Positions 1-7,285 of a stretch of DNA of 64,000 bases are shown one piece after another (within the stretch, counting starts at the first letter, position 1; every line of letters begins with the position of its first letter). The stretch comes from an uncultured Bacteroidales bacterium. Lineage in GTDB: Bacteria > Bacteroidota > Bacteroidia > Bacteroidales > FEN-979. The notes under the pieces were generated by a model. It was not told the origin of the DNA, did no database searches, and saw only the letters and a list, made by a program, of their open reading frames with translations. The DNA is taken from contig CAIVAT010000022.1 in NCBI GenBank assembly GCA_903903985.1, forward strand, positions 1 to 64,000, given 5' to 3'. Position numbers and translations under genes: made by a program.

Positions 1-1074
1 GATGCCCACCTTGGGCGGGGCGGGATGGTTGTTGACCTTGATCCAGAAACAGGAGATCAGCTCTTTGGCTTCATCCCTGGTGAGGGTTCCGGCCGAAATT
101 TCACGCTCATAAAATGGCATGAGGTGCTGGTCAAAATGACCGGGGTTCATGGCATCCCAGCCGTTCAGTTCGGTAATGGTTCCGAGGTGCACGAACCAGT
201 ACATCTGGATGGCTTCCCAAAAGTTTCGTGGTGCATGCGCCGGCACCCACCTGCACACTTCAGCGATCTTCTTCAACTCTGCCACCCGTTTCGGGTCAGG
301 TTCCTGCAAGGCAAGTTCATCGGCAAGAACAGCATGCCGCCCGGCAAAAACGATTACGGCATCACAAGAGATATCCATGGCCTTCCACTGTTCCGATTTA
401 TCTGTGGCACCCGGGTCATTCAGAAAATCCAGTTGAGCAAGGTTCGCGGCAATCTCCTTCTTGAAATCAAGCATGCCCTTCCGGTAGATCTTCCCATCGA
501 GAGCGGTGTGACCGGGAGCGCGTTGCTCCATGAACTCCGTGAACAGCCCTGCCTCATAGGCAGCTTTCCATTCCGGTGGAACATGGTTGAAAATCCGTTC
601 CCGCAGGGTTCTTCCTTTCCAATACGGGATCACCTGCTGTCCATAGAGGTCTATATTGGCCTGACTGACAGCATAACGCTGCATCTCCCTGGTATTCAGC
701 ACGTGAAGATCCTCAATACTGTGACAGGTCAGTTCGGGAAAGGTAGGCACAACTTTGGGAGCAGGTCCGCGTTCCCCGACGATCAGTTCACCTTCACCCA
801 GGTAAATGGTCTTTTTCCGGCAATGGTCCAAAAAATTCAATGCCCGTAATACCGGGACGGAACAGGTTCCGGAGTGCTCCTTGTAAAATGCAGTTTCCTG
901 CAATGCTCGCTCAATCGACAGCGATGGCGGAGTTTCCACACTCAGTTTCCGAAGCTTCTGAATCCGTTCATTCATCCCTGCCCCGATCCTTCCTTCCGGC
1001 AGTGGATAATAGTTGCCTTCTGATGTTGCAGGTCTTTCAGGGGCCTGATTGTGTGTAATTATTTTTTCGAACAT
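1..1074 (-). CDS. hypD: HypD-like glycyl radical dehydratase, N-terminal part (truncated by window edge)
   Basis: The minus strand is open for 358 codons from the ATG at 1074-1072 to base 1, so the C-terminal half lies outside. The translation follows the PFL-like glycyl radical family: ISIERAL-type segment, YEAGLFTEFMEQRAPGHT, MYWFVHLGTITELNGWDA, and a PPKVGI end. From memory these stretches follow trans-4-hydroxy-L-proline dehydratase (HypD) more closely than pyruvate formate-lyase. HypD converts hydroxyproline to pyrroline-5-carboxylate under anoxic conditions. The catalytic cysteine and C-terminal glycyl-radical loop are not in view, so activity cannot be judged. A purine-rich AAGAAGAA precedes the chosen start; an internal Met at residue 34 would match the shorter N-terminus usual in the family. 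Other PFL2-type dehydratases remain possible. The radical-SAM activase expected nearby is not visible. Confidence 0.8.
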   Translation of the reverse strand, partial: MFEKIITHNQAPERPATSEGNYYPLPEGRIGAGMNERIQKLRKLSVETPPSLSIERALQETAFYKEHSGTCSVPVLRALNFLDHCRKKTIYLGEGELIVGERGPAPKVVPTFPELTCHSIEDLHVLNTREMQRYAVSQANIDLYGQQVIPYWKGRTLRERIFNHVPPEWKAAYEAGLFTEFMEQRAPGHTALDGKIYRKGMLDFKKEIAANLAQLDFLNDPGATDKSEQWKAMDISCDAVIVFAGRHAVLADELALQEPDPKRVAELKKIAEVCRWVPAHAPRNFWEAIQMYWFVHLGTITELNGWDAMNPGHFDQHLMPFYEREISAGTLTRDEAKELISCFWIKVNNHPAPPKVGI

Positions 1075-1436
1075 GAATTCTTCTTTTCAAATGAGACAAT
1101 TTCAATGAAAAACGGATCTTCCCCCGATGCTGTTTCGTTTATATAAAACTCCCAGCCCGTTGGATGAAGAAAATGTGCGGAAAGATTTAATTGTAGAACA
1201 TCAGGCAACTGAACAGGCGCCGGTATGTTTTCACCAGGGAATGAAGATAAACTGTTTTTTCCATGAAGTTCAGATTGGTTGATTAGAAGCAACTACCGGT
1301 TAAACAGGACAAAATATTATTGCGAAATTAGCAATTAAAATTTATATCTTTACCATCCGGAGACGAATTCTTCAGGTTGTTTCCCTGGAGGTATCCTCCG
1401 AAAATTGATCATTCATTGATATCCAAATTGCACACC
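1075..1436. other. Divergent intergenic region between the glycyl radical enzyme and the FISUMP lipoprotein
   Basis: No convincing gene. The minus strand carries a 77-codon ORF (1292-1059) that overlaps the enzyme start and shows no recognisable motif. Near 1340-1360 the sequence becomes A/T rich, with a TATCTTTA element about 80 bases before the lipoprotein start that could be a weak -7 box. Confidence 0.4.
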
Positions 1437-2456
1437 ATGATGTTACAACGCCGATTCCTGCCAAACCTGATCCTTGGGGGCCTGGTCCTGTTAACTTTTG
1501 CAGGGTGCTCAAAAAAGGATGAAGATCCGGCAAAACCGGATCCAACAACGCCTGTTCTGACCACTTCTGCCATCACAAACATTACCCAGACAACTGCGGC
1601 ATGTGGCGGAACGATCACTTCTGATGGCGGGGCCACTGTTTCCTCCCGTGGAATTCAATGGAGCCCGACAGCCGGATTTGAAAAAACCTACATGGCGGCA
1701 GACCCCGGAACCGGAACCGGAACCTTTTCAGTCCAGGCAACTGAACTAACACCTGACAAATTATATTATATCAGGGCCTATGCCACCAACAGCAAAGGAA
1801 CCTCCTATGGAAACGCCATCTCTTTTACCACCCTTAAAATCCCGGTCGATTCCCTGGCTGATATTGATGGCAATATATACCACGTCGTTCCCGTTGGCGA
1901 GCAATCATGGTTGCGCGAAAATCTGCGTGTTAAGCGGTATCGCAATGGCGACGCAATTTCACAGGTTACCCTCGATTCCCAATGGAAGATCTTGACAACC
2001 GGTGCTTACTGCAGTTATGATAACCTCCCTGAAAATGCAACAACCTATGGAAATATTTACAACTGGTATGCATTGAACGACACTCGCGGCCTTTGTCCTT
2101 CAGGCTGGCATGTTCCTTCTGATACAGAGTGGGAAAAACTGGGGAACTTCCTGGGAGGTCTGGATGTTGCCGGGGGGTTGCTGAAATCGACCGGTACCAT
2201 TGAACAAGGGTCAGGACTATGGTACGCTCCCAATACCAATGCGACGAATTCCAGCGAATTCAGCGGGCTTCCGGGAGGTTACCGCATCAATTACGGAACT
2301 TTTTACTCCCTTGGAAATGTTGCATATTTCTGGTCATCATCAGATACCGCCTCCGTCAATGGCTGGAATTATGTACTCGATGCCAACAACGGGGAGTTGC
2401 AGCGAAATTTCAACCTGAAACCCAATGGGTTTTCCGTCAGGTGTTGTAAAAACTGA
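1437..2456 (+). CDS. FISUMP-domain surface lipoprotein
   Basis: The start is set at the ATG at 1437 (a second follows at 1440), because it gives a clean lipoprotein signal: charged MMLQRR, a hydrophobic stretch, then FAGC with the lipidated Cys around residue 27. A linker rich in Pro/Thr follows, then a roughly 90-residue fibronectin-like segment (TTAACGGTITSDGG...YYIRAYATNSKGT). The last 190 residues are the Fibrobacter succinogenes major paralogous (FISUMP) domain, recognised from DIDGNIYHVVPVGEQSWLRE, GLCPSGWHVPSDTEWEKL, FWSSS and the ending GFSVRCCKN. FISUMP proteins are common, multicopy surface proteins of Bacteroidota and Fibrobacteres, and their function is not established. A longer in-frame start at 1377 is possible but would bury the signal. 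Confidence 0.82.
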   Translation: MMLQRRFLPNLILGGLVLLTFAGCSKKDEDPAKPDPTTPVLTTSAITNITQTTAACGGTITSDGGATVSSRGIQWSPTAGFEKTYMAADPGTGTGTFSVQATELTPDKLYYIRAYATNSKGTSYGNAISFTTLKIPVDSLADIDGNIYHVVPVGEQSWLRENLRVKRYRNGDAISQVTLDSQWKILTTGAYCSYDNLPENATTYGNIYNWYALNDTRGLCPSGWHVPSDTEWEKLGNFLGGLDVAGGLLKSTGTIEQGSGLWYAPNTNATNSSEFSGLPGGYRINYGTFYSLGNVAYFWSSSDTASVNGWNYVLDANNGELQRNFNLKPNGFSVRCCKN

Positions 2457-2467
2457 TTTTTACGTAA

Positions 2468-2511
2468 CGCGCGACACACAACCTGTCACGAGTCACGCAT
2501 CACGTGTCACT
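2468..2511. repeat. Short degenerate GTCACG repeats
   Basis: Between the lipoprotein and msrBA the bases spell imperfect repeats of CGTGTCAC/CGAGTCAC/CGCATCAC, followed by a T-run. They look like low-complexity intergenic repeat; no function is assigned. Confidence 0.4.
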
Positions 2512-2525
2512 TTTTTTTTATATCT

Positions 2526-3467
2526 ATGAAAACCAGCGTCATTTTCCTGGCATTTTCCCTTATGACCATAGCCGGGTGTACCCAGAATCAACCTGTCGTT
2601 AAAACTGAACAGCAAATGAAACTCAATCCATTGACCCCCGAAGAAGAAAACGTGATTATTCACAAAGGAACCGAAGCGCCCCATACGGGTAAATACGACC
2701 AGTTCATGGAAGCCGGCACCTATGGCTGCAAAAGATGCGGCGCACCGCTCTATCGTTCAACTGACAAGTTCGATGCCCATTGCGGGTGGCCTTCCTTTGA
2801 TGATGAAATTCAGGGTGCGGTAAAACGAATTCCCGATGCCGATGGCGTGCGCACCGAAATAGAATGCGCAAAATGCGGAGCCCACCTGGGACACGTGTTC
2901 CTTGGAGAAGGCTTTACGGATAAGGACACCCGCCATTGCGTGAATTCCATCTCCCTTGAATTCATCCCTGCAAAACAGCCTGCCGCGAGCGATACGGCCA
3001 TCTTTGCCGGCGGGTGTTTCTGGGGTGTTGAGTATTATATGAAAAAGATCAAAGGGGTGATATCAACAGAGGTTGGCTATACCGGTGGAAAAACCGACCA
3101 CCCTGGTTACAAGGATGTTTGTGCCGGAAACACCGGGCATTATGAAGCCATTGAAATAGTTTTTGATCCGGGACTGACCTCCTATGAAACCGTGGCCAAA
3201 ATGTTTTTCGAAACCCACGATCCAACCCAGTGGAACCACCAGGGGCCTGATTGGGGCGAACAATACCGGTCGGCGGTCTTCTACAGGAATGAGGAACAGA
3301 AAGCAATTGTCTCAGGCCTGATCAGCCAGTTGAAAGCGAAGGGGTTCAAGGTGGTAACGGAATTGATACCGGCAAAAAAATTCTGGAAAGCGGAGGATTA
3401 TCACCAGGATTATTATGAACACAAGGGGTCGACACCTTACTGCCACGGATATGTGAAGAGGTTCTGA
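2526..3467 (+). CDS. msrBA: Exported bifunctional peptide-methionine sulfoxide reductase, MsrB-MsrA fusion lipoprotein
   Basis: Reduces R- and S-methionine sulfoxide in damaged proteins. The N-terminus is a lipoprotein signal ending TIAGC (Cys 18), placing the enzyme in the periplasm or on a membrane face. MsrB comes first (about residues 35-150): two zinc-site CxxC pairs (CKRC, CAKC) and catalytic Cys138 in RHCVNS. MsrA follows (about 155-310) with nucleophile Cys164 in GCFWG and the family segments EVGYTGG, GHYEAIEIVFDP and AEDYHQDYY. Length (313 aa) fits a two-domain fusion. Both catalytic cysteines are present. It sits alone, followed by tRNA-Phe; reducing power must come from a thioredoxin-like partner not in this window. 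Confidence 0.95.
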   Translation: MKTSVIFLAFSLMTIAGCTQNQPVVKTEQQMKLNPLTPEEENVIIHKGTEAPHTGKYDQFMEAGTYGCKRCGAPLYRSTDKFDAHCGWPSFDDEIQGAVKRIPDADGVRTEIECAKCGAHLGHVFLGEGFTDKDTRHCVNSISLEFIPAKQPAASDTAIFAGGCFWGVEYYMKKIKGVISTEVGYTGGKTDHPGYKDVCAGNTGHYEAIEIVFDPGLTSYETVAKMFFETHDPTQWNHQGPDWGEQYRSAVFYRNEEQKAIVSGLISQLKAKGFKVVTELIPAKKFWKAEDYHQDYYEHKGSTPYCHGYVKRF

Positions 3468-3503
3468 TGGGTTTCGGCTCTTTCCCGGCCATTCATTTTA
3501 ATA

Positions 3504-3534
3504 TTTGACAATTTAAAAAATTGTATTATTTTTG
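3504..3534 (+). promoter_or_regulatory. Bacteroidota-type promoter for tRNA-Phe
   Basis: TTTG at 3504-3507, then exactly 19 bases, then TATTTTTG at 3527-3534. This matches the Bacteroidota consensus TTTG-N19-TAnnTTTG. Transcription would begin near 3541, about 10 bases before the tRNA. Confidence 0.75.
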
Positions 3535-3551
3535 CACTCTCATTTGAGGAT

Positions 3552-3624
<73 letters not shown>

Positions 3625-3637
3625 CAGAAAAATCAAC

Positions 3638-3680
3638 AAAAAGCCCTGATTCTTAGCAGTTTCGGGGTTTTTCTTTTTAG
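3638..3680 (+). terminator. Intrinsic terminator of tRNA-Phe
   Basis: An 11-bp stem (3639-3649 with 3662-3672, two G-T wobbles) encloses a 12-base loop and runs into a T-rich tail (3668-3678). Confidence 0.7.
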
Positions 3681-3951
3681 AATTGGGCAAGTTTAAATAC
3701 GGAACCACCCGGAACTACTTAAAACACCTCTCGTTTTCAGAAAGTCCGGTTCAGCACTTTTCCATTGAATTAATTCAAACTTTCCTCCTTTTTTGTCTGA
3801 TAACATACTAGGCTGAAAATGAAAAATTTATTTGTCCTTTGGGTTTGATTTCATGCAGGTTTAATAAATTAACAGGAAATCGAAAAAAACCATATATTTA
3901 CATGGTCATAATTTGTCATGTTAGAAAATTCTTTGCTGTATTGACCAATTT

Positions 3952-4188
3952 ATGAAACCATTACCCGCTTCCATTTTTATCATCTTCTTCATCACACTCC
4001 TACCTCCAGGAGGATCTGCCCAACCTGGGCGGAATTTACAGCATCCTTTGCCACCTGGCTATTCACTTCATTCAGCTTTTTTTGCCGATGCCAATACAGG
4101 TTGTGTAGCTGGAGATTTCCCGACTGTCATTAAGGCCATAAAAAAAGGCACTTATACCGGTCTGATTTGGCTATTTCCAATTAACTAA
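3952..4188 (+). pseudogene. Truncated YCF48-like / BNR-type secreted protein remnant
   Basis: A 78-codon ORF with a good signal peptide (MKPLPASIFIIFFITLLPPGGSAQ) and then SAFFADANTGCVAGDFPTVIKA. This strongly resembles the first propeller repeat of YCF48-like secreted proteins, where FTDANTGYVVG...GTILKTTDGG repeats many times. Here the reading frame stops after one degenerate repeat, leaving about 50 mature residues, whereas intact relatives run to several hundred. It is therefore read as a gene remnant. The next gene, 14 bases downstream, is a complete T9SS cargo protein with its own signal peptide. An alternative is a real small secreted protein. Confidence 0.55.
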
Positions 4189-4202
4189 TCAATCAAATAC
4201 TT

Positions 4203-5918
4203 ATGAAAACATTTTATTTGAATACCCGGATGAAAAAATTGGGATTGTCATTTTTAATTATCCCTCTGTTGTTTGCCTTTCCAAACATGGTTTTATCGCA
4301 GGTAGTCGCACATAACCCGGTATGCTATGGCAATCCTATAAAGCTCATGTGTAATTTCAATGATGGTTGCAGTAATCCTGCGGCTACCTTCTCCTGGCAT
4401 AATACCAGTAGCTCCTGGATATCAAACGTACGAGACCCGGTCCTTTTTCCACCGGGTTCATTTCTGATTGGAGACGGCCAGACCATGAATGGTTCCGGTC
4501 ACTGCAATGGTGAAGGTTACGCTACCGACTCGATCTATTTGACACTGTCCTTCGGGCCTCCCCCTGTGAGTGTCCACAGCGGATCTGTGCATGTGATGGT
4601 GAATTCTATGTCCATTAATATCTCCGGAACAGTAAAAGATCTGGGTTTAAATCCTTTGAATGGTGGAACTGCATACATGTTTAACACCAACTACGGGGTA
4701 CTTGACACAGCAGCCTTTGTTCCGGTCAACAGCGGCATATTTGTATTTACCAATACCTGTGGAGCTGATCGTTCCCCAATCCTGATCATTCCTCCTACTG
4801 CGAATCCTCCCATGATACCCACCTATCTGGGGGATACCCCTTCGTGGAGTGATGCAACTCAGATTATTGCCTCATCCAGCATGCCCGTCGGCACAATCCA
4901 TATGATCAGGAAACCTTCCTCGGTGCAGGCGGGTGGCCTGTCCATCATACAAGGAAATGTATACAGGGTTACCCAGGATAAGGCCAACGATCCGATTGAC
5001 AATGTCGGGGTGATCGTAAAACGGACCAGCAACAATGCACTTTGGGGTTATGAAACTTCCAATGGCAACGGGTACTTCAATCTTGGACATATTGAGCAGG
5101 GGAATTACGCTGTTAACACCGATTATCCAGGTATCAAAATGTATACGCAGAACGGTGCAAATATTATTCAGCCATATAATGCTTATGATACAGTTAATCT
5201 GACCATTCGTGTCGTGTCTGACTCGATCATGACCGATTCAAATTTCATACGGGTTTACCCTGCGTATATGGTTTCGCCTTCATGCAGCGTTTTGGATGAC
5301 TTCGTCGCCATTGGCAACACAACATGCTTTGATGCACTGCAGAATCTCACCGTGGCCGGGAAAGAGGGATATTCCGTGGATGTTCACAGCGGAGGCACTG
5401 CTTACTTCGTTTCAGGGCAAAAAATAATTTTCAAACCAGGATTCAATGCCGCGCACGGAAGTTATGTGTGGGGTCATATTACCACAAACGGCCAGTATTG
5501 CAGCCATTTGGTGGGACCAAGCCCTTCGCCTGACGGGATGACGATTACAGAAGGTAAGGACAACTGTGCCCATGCCGCAGTTTTAACCGGAGGAACATCT
5601 TACCATCAACCGGAATCCGTTATTACCGGAAATAAAGAAACAATGACCGAACAAGCACCCTCTTTTGATCAGGATCCTTTTTTCAAAGTGTATCCGAACC
5701 CGACTTCCGGCTCAATTACACTTGAATTATCAGTCGAACCGGTTGAATCAGTGGTCTCTGCCAGGTGTTATGATGATATGGGTTCCCTCATCCTGGAGAA
5801 AGAATATCATTCAGGGAAAAGACATGAATTATCCCTTGCGGGTCATGCACCCGGAATATACCTGCTGAGAGTCAGGATGAATGGGGAGACCGGGTTTAAG
5901 AAAATTATCAAACAATAA
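4203..5918 (+). CDS. Secreted protein with T9SS C-terminal sorting domain
   Basis: A 571-residue exported protein. The signal peptide is best read from Met10 (ATG at 4230: MKKLGLSFLIIPLLFAFPN...SQ); the ATG at 4203 adds nine residues. The mature part has no enzyme motif I recognise. It contains beta-rich stretches, one resembling a carboxypeptidase-regulatory-like fold (about 250-335, ending NTDYPGIKMY), and a segment near 400-430 (GGTAYFVSGQKIIFKPGFNA) typical of Bacteroidota surface proteins of the 3-coathanger type. The last 75 residues (FKVYPNPTSGSITLE ... GIYLLRVRMNG ... KKIIKQ) are a type A T9SS sorting tail, so the protein should cross the outer membrane and be anchored or released. 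Function unknown. Confidence 0.82.
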   Translation: MKTFYLNTRMKKLGLSFLIIPLLFAFPNMVLSQVVAHNPVCYGNPIKLMCNFNDGCSNPAATFSWHNTSSSWISNVRDPVLFPPGSFLIGDGQTMNGSGHCNGEGYATDSIYLTLSFGPPPVSVHSGSVHVMVNSMSINISGTVKDLGLNPLNGGTAYMFNTNYGVLDTAAFVPVNSGIFVFTNTCGADRSPILIIPPTANPPMIPTYLGDTPSWSDATQIIASSSMPVGTIHMIRKPSSVQAGGLSIIQGNVYRVTQDKANDPIDNVGVIVKRTSNNALWGYETSNGNGYFNLGHIEQGNYAVNTDYPGIKMYTQNGANIIQPYNAYDTVNLTIRVVSDSIMTDSNFIRVYPAYMVSPSCSVLDDFVAIGNTTCFDALQNLTVAGKEGYSVDVHSGGTAYFVSGQKIIFKPGFNAAHGSYVWGHITTNGQYCSHLVGPSPSPDGMTITEGKDNCAHAAVLTGGTSYHQPESVITGNKETMTEQAPSFDQDPFFKVYPNPTSGSITLELSVEPVESVVSARCYDDMGSLILEKEYHSGKRHELSLAGHAPGIYLLRVRMNGETGFKKIIKQ

Positions 5919-5967
5919 ATAACCGATGAACTGATCCTGGTATCAGATAAAATACGATTTTGTCTTT

Positions 5968-7272
5968 ATGGAAAATAAATTGGATTCCCTGATTGTTTGT
6001 TGCGGTTTGTTCTCTTACAAGGAAAGTGAAAAGGAAATTCTTTTCCCTGAAACCAACTACAATGACTTTGAAGACCTTTTCGAAAAGGATCCTGGTATAA
6101 AAATACTCAGGCAGATTTTTTACCCGAATTTCACCAATTTGATTGTTTCGAAAAACTGTCATACGAATGCCCATCCGGGTACTTGCTTGTTTCAGCATCT
6201 CCGGTTAACAGATGTCAGCAGGTTTAACAACCTGATTTTAGTAAATGAAAAGGAGGAAAGCCTGAAATTTTCCATTGCCAAAGTCGATATTTTTCTTTTC
6301 CCGGAAACAATTTCCGATTCATTCAAAGAAAAAATGGGGATTTATGCATTTCATATGAACCTTACAGATGAAAATGCAGGTTTTGAAACCATTTCCTCAT
6401 TTATCCACCGGATCCGATCCTTTGAAAGCAATAACCGCATAAGATCAGGTGAAACTGATTTTACGACCATTGGTTTTATTCAGCAAAAAATTCTTTCAAA
6501 CGGAATTTCATTGGATTTGATTTCCAATATTATGGGAAACAAACTGAAAGTTTTTACGGTCATCAATGCTGCCAATGACATTGATGATATCAACAAAAGG
6601 TTGTTTGATATTGGAACAGCCCAACATGTTGCAGCCAGGAGCAAGGAGCATTCGACAAAGGGTTCTGAAGAATTGTATCTTGAACTGATAAAATCGAACA
6701 GTATCTCTATTTATTCGAACTGGAAAGCGCTGGCAATCTTTGATTCCTTTACCGTTATCGGCAATGAGCTGAATAATATTAACACGACATGGGGGACAAC
6801 CTATTTATTAATCTATATTCATTGTCTGAAAATGAAATTTTATTTATTTCATATGAATTCAGAGATGTCAAATATCAGTTTTTTTGAAAAATACGCTGAG
6901 AAACTTCGTGCTAATTTTACCAAATTCATCAATAGCAACAACCTTTTTGCACTATCGTTCAACATTCTGCCGAATAAAATCTATCATACGATAAAAAATT
7001 CACTGGAAATCAATGAGGAAGTTGAAGAGCTTGAAAAAAAGATCATTAAAATAAACAGGATCATCAACGAAAAAAGTGACAAGAACCTGAACAAGTTAAT
7101 ATTCCTCCTCGCCTTACTGGGAATAGTCAGTGTAATCTTTCACTCCTCCGAGTTCATCATGAAGGTGTTTTCAGTCAATGAACATTATTATCCACACATA
7201 GGTTTATCCATAGCCGGCACCGTGTTACTTACCGTATCGGCCTATTTTTTTCTGTTAAGAAAAAGAGGGTAA
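5968..7272 (+). CDS. Uncharacterised protein with CorA-like C-terminal two-helix membrane module
   Basis: 434 residues with no signal peptide. The first ~340 residues look like a soluble cytoplasmic alpha/beta domain that I do not recognise. Residues about 345-375 form a charged, heptad-like helix (EINEEVEELEKKIIKINRI). Two membrane helices follow (about 382-402 starting LNKLIFLLALLGIVSVIF, and 412-430 starting IGLSIAGTVLLTVSAYFF), separated by a short loop, and the protein ends in basic RKRG. This order (soluble domain, long coiled helix, two TM helices, basic tail) is the CorA channel plan, but the GMN ion-selectivity motif is absent. The gene is convergent with the STAND NTPase gene, with only 13 bases between their ends. 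A role as a membrane effector beside a conflict system is an inference from topology and position only. Confidence 0.6.
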   Translation: MENKLDSLIVCCGLFSYKESEKEILFPETNYNDFEDLFEKDPGIKILRQIFYPNFTNLIVSKNCHTNAHPGTCLFQHLRLTDVSRFNNLILVNEKEESLKFSIAKVDIFLFPETISDSFKEKMGIYAFHMNLTDENAGFETISSFIHRIRSFESNNRIRSGETDFTTIGFIQQKILSNGISLDLISNIMGNKLKVFTVINAANDIDDINKRLFDIGTAQHVAARSKEHSTKGSEELYLELIKSNSISIYSNWKALAIFDSFTVIGNELNNINTTWGTTYLLIYIHCLKMKFYLFHMNSEMSNISFFEKYAEKLRANFTKFINSNNLFALSFNILPNKIYHTIKNSLEINEEVEELEKKIIKINRIINEKSDKNLNKLIFLLALLGIVSVIFHSSEFIMKVFSVNEHYYPHIGLSIAGTVLLTVSAYFFLLRKRG

Positions 7273-7285
7273 ATTAAAGCTGACC

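Noticed and set aside
25-849. Long open frame on the plus strand (274 codons)
   Set aside because: It is the antisense shadow of the glycyl radical enzyme, whose minus-strand translation matches a known family.
1059-1292. 77-codon minus-strand ORF upstream of the glycyl radical enzyme
   Set aside because: Overlaps the enzyme start, no motif, no clear ribosome site; possibly just leader sequence.
2446-2463. Inverted repeat GTAAAAA-CTGA-TTTTTAC as a terminator for the FISUMP gene
   Set aside because: The stem is nearly all A-T and overlaps the stop codon; too weak to call.
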